The notes under the pieces were generated by a model, which was given only the letters and a program-made list of their open reading frames with translations, was not told the DNA's origin and did no database searches. A stretch of 64,000 nucleotides of DNA from Dactylosporangium sp. AC04546 (lineage in GTDB: Bacteria > Actinomycetota > Actinomycetes > Mycobacteriales > Micromonosporaceae): positions 19,682 to 83,681 of the forward strand of contig NZ_JAHYSG010000052.1 of assembly GCF_022095675.1 (NCBI RefSeq), given 5' to 3'. Shown here in pieces: positions 33,588 to 40,827 of this stretch (the first letter of the stretch is position 1; each line of letters starts with the position of its first letter). Both the position numbers and the translations under genes were made by a program.

Positions 33588-34897
33588 GTCGTGGACTCCT
33601 CACGTGACGGGCGGGGCAGCCGCCCGCGGTCGACCTTGCCGAGCGGGCCGCGCGGCAGCTCGGGCAGCACGTGCACGGCGCGCGGCAGCTCGTGCGGGGA
33701 CAGCCGGCGCCGGCACGCCTCCATCACCCGGTCCGGCTCGGCGCCGACGACGGCGAGGTGGACCTCCTCGTCGCCGGTGCGCATGGCGACGCCGTAGGCG
33801 ACGACGTCGCGCACCGGAACCGCCTCGCGCACGACCCGTTCGAGCCGGGCCGGGTTGACCTTGCGGCCACCCACGTTGATGAACGTCGACTTCCGGCCGA
33901 GCAGCCGCAGCTCGCCGTCCTCGAGCCGGCCGGCGTCGCCGGTCGCGAACGCCGGGGCGGTGCGGGGCGGCTCTCCGAGGTACCCGTCGAACATCGTGTC
34001 CGTGGTGACGTGGAGGAGCCCGTCGTCCGCCACCGCGATCCGGGCGCCGGGGACCGGGGACCCGACGCCGTCCGGGTGCCACGGGAGGTCCCGCTCGTGC
34101 TGGGCGCAGATGAGGCCGGTCTCGGTGCTGCCGTAGCACTGCCACGGCGGCCGGCCGTTCCAGGCGGTGGTCGCGGCGACGACGTCGGCGGGCATCGGGC
34201 CGCCGGAGGTGAGCAGGGTGGCCGGGCGGGGCAGGGGCGCCGGGCGGGCCTGCGCGAGCAGCGAGTACAGCAGGGGCGTGCCTAGCAGCACCGGCGCCGG
34301 GTCGCCCGCCAGCAGCGCGGCGAGCGACCGCAGGTTGAGCCGCGGCATGGTGACCAGCGTCGCGCCACCGGCCAGGGCGGCGGCGAGCCCGGCGCCGAGG
34401 CCGAACGAGTGCGCGAGCGGCAGCGGCGCCACGATCACGCTGCCGGCGGTGAGGCCGTGCAGGTCCCGATACAGCTCCCCGCCGCGCAGGATGTGCTCCA
34501 GCGGCTGTACCGCCAGCTTCGGCTCGCCGGTCGACCCGGAGGTGAACTGCAGCACGCGCGGCGGGTCGACCGGCGGGAGCGGGCGGTCCTCGGCGAAAAC
34601 GATGTCGCCGGGTGCGAGGACGGCGCGGACGTTGGGCCGGGCGTCGGCGAGGTAGGAGCTGCCCGGCTCGGCCAGGAGCACGTCGAGGCCCGCGAGCCAG
34701 CAGCCGAGCAGGCCGGCGATCGTCTCGGGGGTGCCGTCGACACACAGCGCGACCCGCTCCCCGGGTGCGAACCGGCGGCGCAGGCCGTGGGCGGCGCGCC
34801 GGGCCAGCCCGGCCAGTTCGTCCCGGCCGACGGCGACATCGGTCCCAGCCATCCGGACCGCCGCCCGGACCGCCACGCCGCCCAGCTCGCTGCTCAC
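33584..34897 (-). CDS. Acyl-CoA/acyl-ACP synthetase, AMP-binding family
   Basis: Adenylate-forming enzyme of 437 residues that activates a carboxylic acid with ATP. Motifs are LQFTSGSTGEPKLAV at 116-130, CYGSTETGLICAQ, FATGDAGRL and the C-terminal lysine in GPLGKVDRGRLP. The N-terminal subdomain is about 80 residues shorter than in typical acyl-CoA synthetases, with the first recognisable strand at ALCVDGTPE. The GTG at 34897 overlaps the nucleotidyltransferase stop (GTGA), and its stop overlaps the epimerase ATG. An acyl activator inside a sugar operon suggests the amino sugar is N-acylated or that a starter acid is loaded onto one of the carrier proteins. Confidence 0.85.
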   Translation of the reverse strand: MSSELGGVAVRAAVRMAGTDVAVGRDELAGLARRAAHGLRRRFAPGERVALCVDGTPETIAGLLGCWLAGLDVLLAEPGSSYLADARPNVRAVLAPGDIVFAEDRPLPPVDPPRVLQFTSGSTGEPKLAVQPLEHILRGGELYRDLHGLTAGSVIVAPLPLAHSFGLGAGLAAALAGGATLVTMPRLNLRSLAALLAGDPAPVLLGTPLLYSLLAQARPAPLPRPATLLTSGGPMPADVVAATTAWNGRPPWQCYGSTETGLICAQHERDLPWHPDGVGSPVPGARIAVADDGLLHVTTDTMFDGYLGEPPRTAPAFATGDAGRLEDGELRLLGRKSTFINVGGRKVNPARLERVVREAVPVRDVVAYGVAMRTGDEEVHLAVVGAEPDRVMEACRRRLSPHELPRAVHVLPELPRGPLGKVDRGRLPRPSREESTT

Positions 34898-35622
34898 CGC
34901 GGCTCGCCGATGAGCGGTTCGGCGAGGAACCGGCCCGGGTCGTCCAGGAAGTCGAGCTCGGCGCGGGCCAGGCTCTCCGGGGTGCCGACGTCGTGCCAGG
35001 TGTCCGCGAACCGGTGGGTGGCGACCGGCCGGCCCGCGTCGACCAGCCGGGTGATGAGCTCCGGCATGTCGAGCGGCCGGTCCGGCGGCAGCTGCCCGAC
35101 GACGCTGGGGTCCACCACGTACATCCCGGCGGCCACGTCGACGGTGACCGTCGGCTTCTCCTCGACCGCGGTCACCCGGCCCGCGGCGTCGGTGCGCAGG
35201 ACACCGAACGCGACCGGCACGGGGCACTCCCGCACGGCGACGGTGAGCACGGCGCCGCCGTGGCGGTGCGCCGCGACGAGCCGGTCGAGCTCCGCGGTCG
35301 TCAGGATGTCGGCGTTCATCACCAGGGCCGGCGCGTCGAACCCGGCGACGGTGCGCAGCGGGCCGGCGGTGCCGAGCGGGGTGCGGTCCCAGTTGTACGC
35401 GATCGACACGCCGAACCGGCGGCCGTCGCCGAGCGCCTGTTCGATCTGCGCGCCGAGATGCGACACGCAGATCGTCAGCCGGTCGAATCCGGAGGCCCGC
35501 AGTTGCCGGACGATGATTTCGATGATCGGGTTTCCCCCCACCTCGATCAGCGGTTTGGGAATCCGCGGGGCGACGGCGGCCAGCCGGCGGCCCATTCCCC
35601 CGGCCATGACGATTGCGTGCAT
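34894..35622 (-). CDS. Sugar-1-phosphate nucleotidyltransferase
   Basis: NTP-transferase of 242 residues that makes an NDP-sugar, the first step of the sugar branch. The nucleotide-binding signature IVMAGGMGRRLAAV is followed by RIPKPLIEVGGNPI. The Mg-site motif appears as LVMNADIL, with the common GD replaced by NAD, and EEKPTVTVDVAAGMY follows. The lack of a C-terminal left-handed helix domain matches RfbF/MpgA-type short enzymes. It is the first gene of the minus-strand operon and is divergent from the adenylation-domain gene. The ATG at 35622 has AAAGAG upstream. Confidence 0.88.
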   Translation of the reverse strand: MHAIVMAGGMGRRLAAVAPRIPKPLIEVGGNPIIEIIVRQLRASGFDRLTICVSHLGAQIEQALGDGRRFGVSIAYNWDRTPLGTAGPLRTVAGFDAPALVMNADILTTAELDRLVAAHRHGGAVLTVAVRECPVPVAFGVLRTDAAGRVTAVEEKPTVTVDVAAGMYVVDPSVVGQLPPDRPLDMPELITRLVDAGRPVATHRFADTWHDVGTPESLARAELDFLDDPGRFLAEPLIGEPR

Positions 35623-35809
35623 CGGCGTCTCTTTCGACCGTCAGGCGCGTGCTGTCCGGGAAATCTTCGGCAGCGGCGGATTCGCGCGGCAAGGATCGGC
35701 CGCCCGCACGATGGACCTAGCCGCTTTGCCAGGTCCCGTGGTCATTGACATTTCTCGAAAATCGCTGGGACAGTGGCGCCGGTCGTTCCCTGGTGAAAAG
35801 GAGACCGTC

Positions 35810-37351
35810 GTGCAGTCCCTGGCGTCCCTGGTGCGGCATCACGCGCGGCGGGCCCCCGATGCGGTCGCGGTGGTGCACGGCGCCGACCGGCTGACCTACG
35901 GCGAGCTCGACGAGCAGAGCGACCAGCTCGCGGGTGCGCTGCTCGCCGCCGGGGTCGGGCCCGGCGACCGGGTGGTGCTGCTGGTGCCCCGCTCGACCGG
36001 CCTGATCCGCTCGGTGTTCGGCGTGCTCAAGAGCCGCGGCGTCTACGTGCCGCTGGAGATCGACGCCCCGGCGGCCCGGCTGGCGCCCCGGATCGCCGCC
36101 GCCGAGCCGCGCGTCGTGATCGCCCACCCGCGGGCCGCGCACCTGCTCGGCGCGGTCCGCGCCGCCGCACCGGCCGCCGTGCTCTGGACCGGGGACTCCC
36201 CGCCCGGCGCGGCCCGCCCGGGCGGTGGCCCGGTGCCGCTGCCGGAGGGCCGCCGCGACGACCTCGCCTACCTGCTGTTCACGTCGGGCTCCACCGGCGT
36301 GCCGAAGGGCGTGCCGATCACCCACGACAGCGTGCTGACGTTCGCCACCTGGGTCGCCGGCGAGCTCGGCATCGGCCCGGACGACCGGGTGTCGGGGCAC
36401 TCGGCACTGTCGTTCGACTTCTCGGTCTTCGACCTGTACGGGGCGATGGTCGCCGGTGCCGCGCTACACCTGGTGCCCGAGCACCTGAACCTCGTGCCGG
36501 ACCTGCTGGCCGGTTTCATCCGCGAGTCGCGGCTGACCCAGTGGTCGTCGGTGCCGTCGGTGATGACCGCGATGGCCGGCCGCGGCGTCGTGCGGGACTT
36601 CCCGGACCTGCGCCGGGTCGTGTGGAGCGGCGACGTCTTCCCCGCACCCGCGCTGCGGCACTGGATGCTGGCGCTGCCGGGGGTGCCGTTCACGAACCTG
36701 TTCGGCCCGACGGAGACGACGGTGGCGAGCTGCATCGCCACGCTGAGCGTGCCGCCCGGCGCGGCCGATCCGATCCCGATCGGCCGGGCCGTCGGCGGGG
36801 ACCGGGTGGCGCTGCTGGACGACGACCTGCGGCCGGTCCCGGCCGGCACGATCGGCGAGCTGTACTTCGCCGGCGCGGGCCTCAGCCCGGGGTACTGGCG
36901 CGATCCCGGCGCGACGGAGCGGGCGTTCCGGGTCGTCGACGGGATCCGCTGGTACCGCACCGGCGACCTCGCCACCCTCGGGCCGGACGGCCTGTACTAC
37001 TTCCACGGCCGGCGCGACCGGCAGGTCAAGTCCCGCGGCTACCGCATCGAGCTGGACGAGATCACGGCGGCAGCCGGCCGGCTCACCGGGGTCGTCGCGG
37101 CGGCGGTGGTCGCGGTCGACGCACCGGGCCTCGCCGGCCGGGAGCTCTGCGCGGCGTACGTCCCGGCCGGCGGGGCGGCGCTCGACCCGGCCCGGCTGCG
37201 GGCCGAGCTGAGCGCGACGCTGCCGACGTACATGCTGCCGACCCGCTGGCTCGCCCTCGACCGGCTGCCGGTGAACACCAACGGCAAGATCGACCACGGC
37301 GCGGTCGTGCGGGTCTTCGAGGACGTCGCCGCCGCGCCGTCGCACGGATGA
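35810..37351 (+). CDS. Stand-alone NRPS adenylation domain
   Basis: Amino-acid-activating enzyme of 513 residues with all A-domain cores: LAYLLFTSGSTGVPKG near 156, GHSALSFDFSVFDLYGAM (core A4), TNLFGPTETTVA (A5), ELYFAGAGLSPGYW, WYRTGDLA near 382, RRDRQVKSRGYRIEL (A8) and the catalytic Lys in NTNGKIDH near 490. The sequence type is that of discrete A domains such as PltF, RedM and CloN4, which load a separate carrier protein; those use proline, but the specificity here is not decided. The GTG at 35810 has AAAAGGAG upstream, and a TTGACA box lies at 35745. The carrier protein gene follows by 15 bases and is the likely acceptor. Confidence 0.9.
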   Translation: MQSLASLVRHHARRAPDAVAVVHGADRLTYGELDEQSDQLAGALLAAGVGPGDRVVLLVPRSTGLIRSVFGVLKSRGVYVPLEIDAPAARLAPRIAAAEPRVVIAHPRAAHLLGAVRAAAPAAVLWTGDSPPGAARPGGGPVPLPEGRRDDLAYLLFTSGSTGVPKGVPITHDSVLTFATWVAGELGIGPDDRVSGHSALSFDFSVFDLYGAMVAGAALHLVPEHLNLVPDLLAGFIRESRLTQWSSVPSVMTAMAGRGVVRDFPDLRRVVWSGDVFPAPALRHWMLALPGVPFTNLFGPTETTVASCIATLSVPPGAADPIPIGRAVGGDRVALLDDDLRPVPAGTIGELYFAGAGLSPGYWRDPGATERAFRVVDGIRWYRTGDLATLGPDGLYYFHGRRDRQVKSRGYRIELDEITAAAGRLTGVVAAAVVAVDAPGLAGRELCAAYVPAGGAALDPARLRAELSATLPTYMLPTRWLALDRLPVNTNGKIDHGAVVRVFEDVAAAPSHG

Positions 37352-37366
37352 GGAGGTCCCTCCACA

Positions 37367-37642
37367 ATGGACGACGTCATCGCCGCGTGGCCGGCCGAAT
37401 TCGAGGCGCTGCTGCGCGAGCAGCTGCACGACCTGCCACGGCACGACCCGATCCCGGCCGGCACGTCGCTCATCGAGCTGGGCCTGGACTCGCTCGGCGC
37501 GGTGTCGCTGATCACCGAGGCCGAGGAGGCGTTCGGGGTGTCCTTCGGCGAGGAACTGCTCGACCCGCGGTTCTTCTCCTCGGCGGCCCACCTGTGGTCC
37601 GTCGTCGAGCGCCTGCGGGCCGAGCAGGGCGTGACGGCTTAG
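37367..37642 (+). CDS. Acyl/peptidyl carrier protein 1
   Basis: Carrier protein of 91 residues whose Ser42 in ELGLDSLGAVSL should receive the phosphopantetheine arm. It lies 15 bases after the adenylation domain and probably carries its aminoacyl product. Its last codons and TAG stop form the left arm of a palindromic terminator that has been split by a MITE-like element. Confidence 0.9.
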   Translation: MDDVIAAWPAEFEALLREQLHDLPRHDPIPAGTSLIELGLDSLGAVSLITEAEEAFGVSFGEELLDPRFFSSAAHLWSVVERLRAEQGVTA

Positions 37643-37817
37643 GTCCTGTCCTGCCGATCATGCCGGCCTGCGACGGGCCCAGATTTCGTCTGGCGCCACC
37701 CCGCGAAAGCCCGGTTACAACACCGGTAGCCGGACTTCCGCGGGGCGACGCCAGACGAAGTCTGGACTCCGTCTCGGCTCGACATGATCGGCAGGACAGG
37801 ACCTAGGCCGTCACGCC
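37628..37817. terminator. Bidirectional terminator palindrome, interrupted by an insertion
   Basis: GGCGTGACGGC (37628-37638) and GCCGTCACGCC (37807-37817) are exact complements. If the intervening element and one TA are removed they form an 11-bp stem with the loop TTAG, exactly between the convergent carrier-protein and LuxR-type genes. The palindrome is seen; the ancestral state is inferred. Confidence 0.65.
37642..37803. mobile_element. MITE-like element with 21-bp perfect terminal inverted repeats
   Basis: The 162-bp element starts GGTCCTGTCCTGCCGATCAT and ends with its reverse complement (37783-37803), 21 of 21 matching. It is flanked by TA on both sides (37640-37641, 37804-37805), as in IS630/Tc1-type insertions and some IS5 relatives. 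Inside, 37680-37695 and 37749-37764 are complementary with one mismatch, so the whole element folds into a long hairpin. It has no coding frame. The insertion kept the TAG stop of the carrier-protein gene. Confidence 0.75.
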
Positions 37818-37845
37818 GGCGCACTCCCACAGGATTAGCGCCGCC

Positions 37846-38472
37846 CTAGACCAGGCCGATCTTCATCGCGGTCACCACTGCGGCGGTGCGGTTGGGCGCG
37901 CCGAGCTTGATGAGCACGGCGCTCACCAGGCGCTTCGCGCCGTGCGTGGAGATGCGCAGGTTGCGGGCGATCTGCTTGTTGCTCAGGCCGACGGCGAGCA
38001 GGCCCAGCGTCTCGGCCTCGCGGGCGGTGAGGCTCACGGCCCGGGACTGCCGCTCCGGGATGCGGGCCTGCCCGCCGGTCAGCAGCCGCCGGGCGAGGTC
38101 GCCGGGCATCGGCAGCTCCCCGCGCAGCGCGCGCTCCAGGGTGTCCTCGAGAACCTCCGCCGACAGGCTGTCGACCGACACGAATCCGTCGGCCGGGAGG
38201 TCGGGGTCGAGGTCCACGGCGTCCGCATCGAGCAGCACCACCACGAGCGGCCGGTCGGGCGGCTCGCCGGCCAGCTCGAGCGCGCGCCACCGGCGGCCGG
38301 CGACCAGCAGGACGTCGACGTCCCCGGTGGGCTCGCCCTCGCTGAGGACGCGCGTGGCGCAGCCGATGCGGTCCAGCAGAAGCCGGAGCCCGCCGCGCAG
38401 CACCTCGCTGTCGACCAGCAGGCCAGCGGTGATCTTCGTGATGTCCGGAAGTACGTCCCCCGTCGGCGGCAA
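37846..38472 (-). CDS. LuxR-type regulator with degenerate receiver domain
   Basis: Regulator of 208 residues. The C-terminus is a LuxR HTH (SLTAREAETLGLLAVGLSNKQIARNL, STHGAKRLVSAVLIKLGAPNRTAA). The N-terminal 120 residues resemble a receiver fold, but the phospho-acceptor Asp is missing: the strand reads VDVLLVAGRR. It may therefore sense a ligand instead of phosphate, as pathway-specific atypical response regulators do. The TTG at 38472 is preferred because AAGGGAG stands 8 bases upstream. It lies alone inside the cluster and is the best candidate for cluster control. Confidence 0.82.
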   Translation of the reverse strand: MPPTGDVLPDITKITAGLLVDSEVLRGGLRLLLDRIGCATRVLSEGEPTGDVDVLLVAGRRWRALELAGEPPDRPLVVVLLDADAVDLDPDLPADGFVSVDSLSAEVLEDTLERALRGELPMPGDLARRLLTGGQARIPERQSRAVSLTAREAETLGLLAVGLSNKQIARNLRISTHGAKRLVSAVLIKLGAPNRTAAVVTAMKIGLV

Positions 38473-38633
38473 GATGTCGTCTCCCTTGTCCTGAAGGGCG
38501 CCAGCAGGACCGCTGCGACCCTACGTGCAGGCTAGGACATCGACAGTGATTGCACTAGATTTATGCGACCTGCTGATTGAAATTTGCAGACCAAACGAAG
38601 ATTCTTTCTGCCACCTTGCGAACAACGGACATT

Positions 38634-38665
38634 ACCGCCCGGTCCACGCAGCGGGACCGGGCGGT
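38634..38665 (-). terminator. Terminator hairpin after the KS-like/ACP/KAS III operon
   Basis: Perfect 12-bp stem ACCGCCCGGTCC / GGACCGGGCGGT with an 8-base loop, 20 bases past the stop of the KS-like gene on the minus strand. The remainder of 38473-38633 is unusually AT-rich and should hold the promoter of the LuxR-type gene. Confidence 0.75.
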
Positions 38666-38684
38666 CGCAGTGGAGCGAGCGCGC

Positions 38685-39494
38685 TCAGCCGGGCGGCGCG
38701 CCGCCCACGGTGACGGCCGCGAAGCGTCCCGCGTCCGGGCAGTAGTCGGCGACCACGGTCCGCCCGCCGGACCCGAGCACCCCGGCGAGGACGCTCCAGA
38801 CGCCCGTCGCGGGCAGCCCGGCCGGGGCCGGCAGCACGGTGACCGCACCGTCGCCGCGCACGGCGTCCGCCGCGGCCGGGGCAAGCCCCCGGCCGAGGAT
38901 CAGCGTCACCGGCCCCGCGCCCTCGGCCAGCGCGCGGAGGCGGGCCGTGGCGGCGGGCGGCGTGAGCGGCTCCGGGCCGTGGACCGTCACCGGGGCACCG
39001 GCCGGCGCCGCGTCGAAGAGCACGGCTACCGCGACGTTGCGGGTCGCCCGCAGCCGCTCGGGCACGGGCTCGTCGTGGTGGACCGTGCGCTGGTCCGCCA
39101 CCAGCAGCGCCGCCCGCGCCGCCGGGGAGGCGCGCAGGCTGTGGGCGATGATCCGCAGCGCGGTGAACGGCCCCGTGGCACCCTGGTCGCAGATGCCGAA
39201 GGCGTGCCCCACCTCGGCCACGCTCGCGAGGTAGCTCGTCGGCCAGCCGGGCTCGCCGTCCGGGACCGCGGCGGCCAGCACCGCCAGGTCCACGGGGCCG
39301 GCCAGCCGCGGGGCCAGCTCGCCGAGCAGCTCGCGGAACGACGCGCGGCGGGCCGTCGCCAGCCGCGCCGGCACCGGCACGCTGAACGAGCCGAGCAGGT
39401 CGGTGAAGTAGTCGAGCTCGTCGGCCGTGAACGGCTCCCGCTCGGCCAGCGAGACGACCTCGACCGACCGCAGCGCCAGCGGCACGGTGGACAC
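38685..39494 (-). CDS. Thiolase-fold KS-like protein lacking the catalytic Cys
   Basis: Protein of 269 residues related to beta-ketoacyl synthases. The nucleophile-elbow region is recognisable (VGHAFGICDQGATGPFTALRIIAHSL), but the catalytic Cys position appears to be Gly105; Cys102 lies three residues earlier. The later catalytic His and Asn motifs are not evident, and the protein is about 50 residues shorter than KAS III. It could be a non-catalytic partner, like a chain-length factor, of the KAS III encoded two genes upstream. It starts at a GTG 6 bases after the carrier-protein stop. The family assignment is moderately sure; the role is inferred. Confidence 0.6.
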   Translation of the reverse strand: MSTVPLALRSVEVVSLAEREPFTADELDYFTDLLGSFSVPVPARLATARRASFRELLGELAPRLAGPVDLAVLAAAVPDGEPGWPTSYLASVAEVGHAFGICDQGATGPFTALRIIAHSLRASPAARAALLVADQRTVHHDEPVPERLRATRNVAVAVLFDAAPAGAPVTVHGPEPLTPPAATARLRALAEGAGPVTLILGRGLAPAAADAVRGDGAVTVLPAPAGLPATGVWSVLAGVLGSGGRTVVADYCPDAGRFAAVTVGGAPPG

Positions 39495-39500
39495 CGGCGG

Positions 39501-39746
39501 TCAGACCCGGGAGCGGGCGGCGACGTACCGGGCCAGGGTCTCGACGGACTGGAAGTCGTCCGCCTCCAGCGTGTCCGGGTCGAAGTCGAAGTCGAGGTCC
39601 GTCTCCAGCTGCATGAGCAGTTCGAGGATGGTCGTGGAGTCGAACCCCAGGTCCTCGAAGAACCGGCTCTGCGCCGTGATCGACGACGGCGCGCGGCCGA
39701 CCATGACCGCGGCGGAGTCGATCACCTTCGCGACGACGTCCTGCAT
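39501..39746 (-). CDS. Acyl carrier protein 2
   Basis: Acidic carrier protein of 81 residues with Ser37 in EDLGFDSTTILEL as the phosphopantetheine site; the usual Leu after Ser is Thr. The ATG at 39746 has AAAGGGA upstream. It lies between the KAS III and the KS-like gene and is probably their acyl substrate carrier. Confidence 0.92.
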   Translation of the reverse strand: MQDVVAKVIDSAAVMVGRAPSSITAQSRFFEDLGFDSTTILELLMQLETDLDFDFDPDTLEADDFQSVETLARYVAARSRV

Positions 39747-39764
39747 GCGTGATCCCTTTCTCGG

Positions 39765-40703
39765 TTAGTGCTCGAAGACCATGGCGGAGAAGGTGGCGCC
39801 CAGGCCGACGGCCGTCATCAGGTACCGGTCGCCGGGGCGCAGCCGGCCGGCCTGCCGCGCGTCGCGCAGGCTGACGAACGAGTCGGCGCCGAAGCAGTGC
39901 CCGTGCTGCGCCAGGTTGTCCAGGTGCAGCAGGTCCGTGCCGCGCAGCCCGAGCAGCTTGAGGATCCGCAGCCACGACATCCGGTTGACGTTGTGGGGCA
40001 GGATCAGGGCGAGGTCGGCCAGGCCCAGCCCGGCCGAGTCGAGTGCGGCCCGGACGACCCCGGCGAGCGTCTCCGCGTAGACCTCGGTGAACAGCGCGCT
40101 CGCCGCCGGGTCGAGCCAGGCGCCGCGGTGGAACTCGCTGCGGGTGCGGGTGGCGTAGCCGAGCACGCGGTCCCGTGGCCCGTCCAGCCCGACCAGGACG
40201 GCCGCGGCGGTCTCGCCCATGACGCCGGTGTCCTCCAGCACCTTGGCCCGCGAGGTGAACGTCTTCTCGCCGGCGAGGATCAGCGCGAGCGCGTCCGGGT
40301 CACCGTCACCGGCCAGGAGCTTGCCGGCCAGGTCGACGCCGAGCAGCCCGGAGGCGCAGGCGTGCTGGGTCAGGCAGAATGCGTTGGCGTGGGCCAGGCC
40401 GAGCTTGCGGCAGGCGTCCTGCAGCGGGTTGGCCGGATAGGGCGCGACGATCGGCATCGTGCGCGCGTGCATGACGTACCGCACCCGGTGCTCCTGCCCG
40501 GCCAGCCCGCGCAGCTCGGAGGCGGCCCGGACGAGCAGGTCGGTCAGGTCGCCACCGGGGTCGACCCGGACCTCGCCGAACCCGAAGCACCGCTCGTGCA
40601 CCTTGATGCGCGCCTCCGCGACGCCGAACGGGCGCAGGATGTCGCTCACGTGCACTCGCGACGGCGGCACGTAGCTGGCCACCTCGAGCAGCGCGGTCTT
40701 CAC
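39765..40703 (-). CDS. 3-oxoacyl-ACP synthase III family protein
   Basis: KAS III-type condensing or acyl-transfer enzyme of 312 residues. The catalytic Cys116 is in LTQHACASGLLGVDLA and His237 in ILPHNVNRMSW. The third catalytic residue, normally Asn in GNTxAAS, is replaced by His269 (AQHGHCFGADS), giving a Cys-His-His set. Such divergent KAS III proteins can act as acyltransferases (CerJ type) instead of decarboxylative condensers. The GTG at 40703 starts the first strand directly. First gene of a three-gene operon (KAS III, ACP, KS-like), divergent from the aldehyde dehydrogenase. Confidence 0.85.
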   Translation of the reverse strand: MKTALLEVASYVPPSRVHVSDILRPFGVAEARIKVHERCFGFGEVRVDPGGDLTDLLVRAASELRGLAGQEHRVRYVMHARTMPIVAPYPANPLQDACRKLGLAHANAFCLTQHACASGLLGVDLAGKLLAGDGDPDALALILAGEKTFTSRAKVLEDTGVMGETAAAVLVGLDGPRDRVLGYATRTRSEFHRGAWLDPAASALFTEVYAETLAGVVRAALDSAGLGLADLALILPHNVNRMSWLRILKLLGLRGTDLLHLDNLAQHGHCFGADSFVSLRDARQAGRLRPGDRYLMTAVGLGATFSAMVFEH

Positions 40704-40815
40704 CGGACCAGCCTGCGCAGCGCCGGGCGGCGGAAACAGTGCACGATGGGCGCGCGACGACCCTGGCCCCTCGGCCATACCGCAAAGAGGGGGTCGGCGG
40801 GCCGGTGAAGACGGC

Positions 40816-40821
40816 GATAGT
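40816..40821 (+). promoter_or_regulatory. Candidate -10 hexamer for leaderless aldehyde dehydrogenase mRNA
   Basis: GATAGT ends 6 bases before the GTG at 40828, and no ribosome site is present. Confidence 0.4.
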
Positions 40822-40827
40822 GGGACG

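Noticed and set aside
35810..37351. Assigning proline specificity and a pyrrole product from the A domain plus acyl-CoA dehydrogenase
   Set aside because: The enzyme type is suggestive, but the specificity-pocket residues could not be aligned reliably by eye, and the dehydrogenase is 9 kb away in another operon.
37642..37803. Reading the fold-back element as a non-coding RNA or riboswitch
   Set aside because: Perfect terminal repeats, TA flanks and restoration of a terminator on excision fit an insertion better; no aptamer-like conserved core was recognised.
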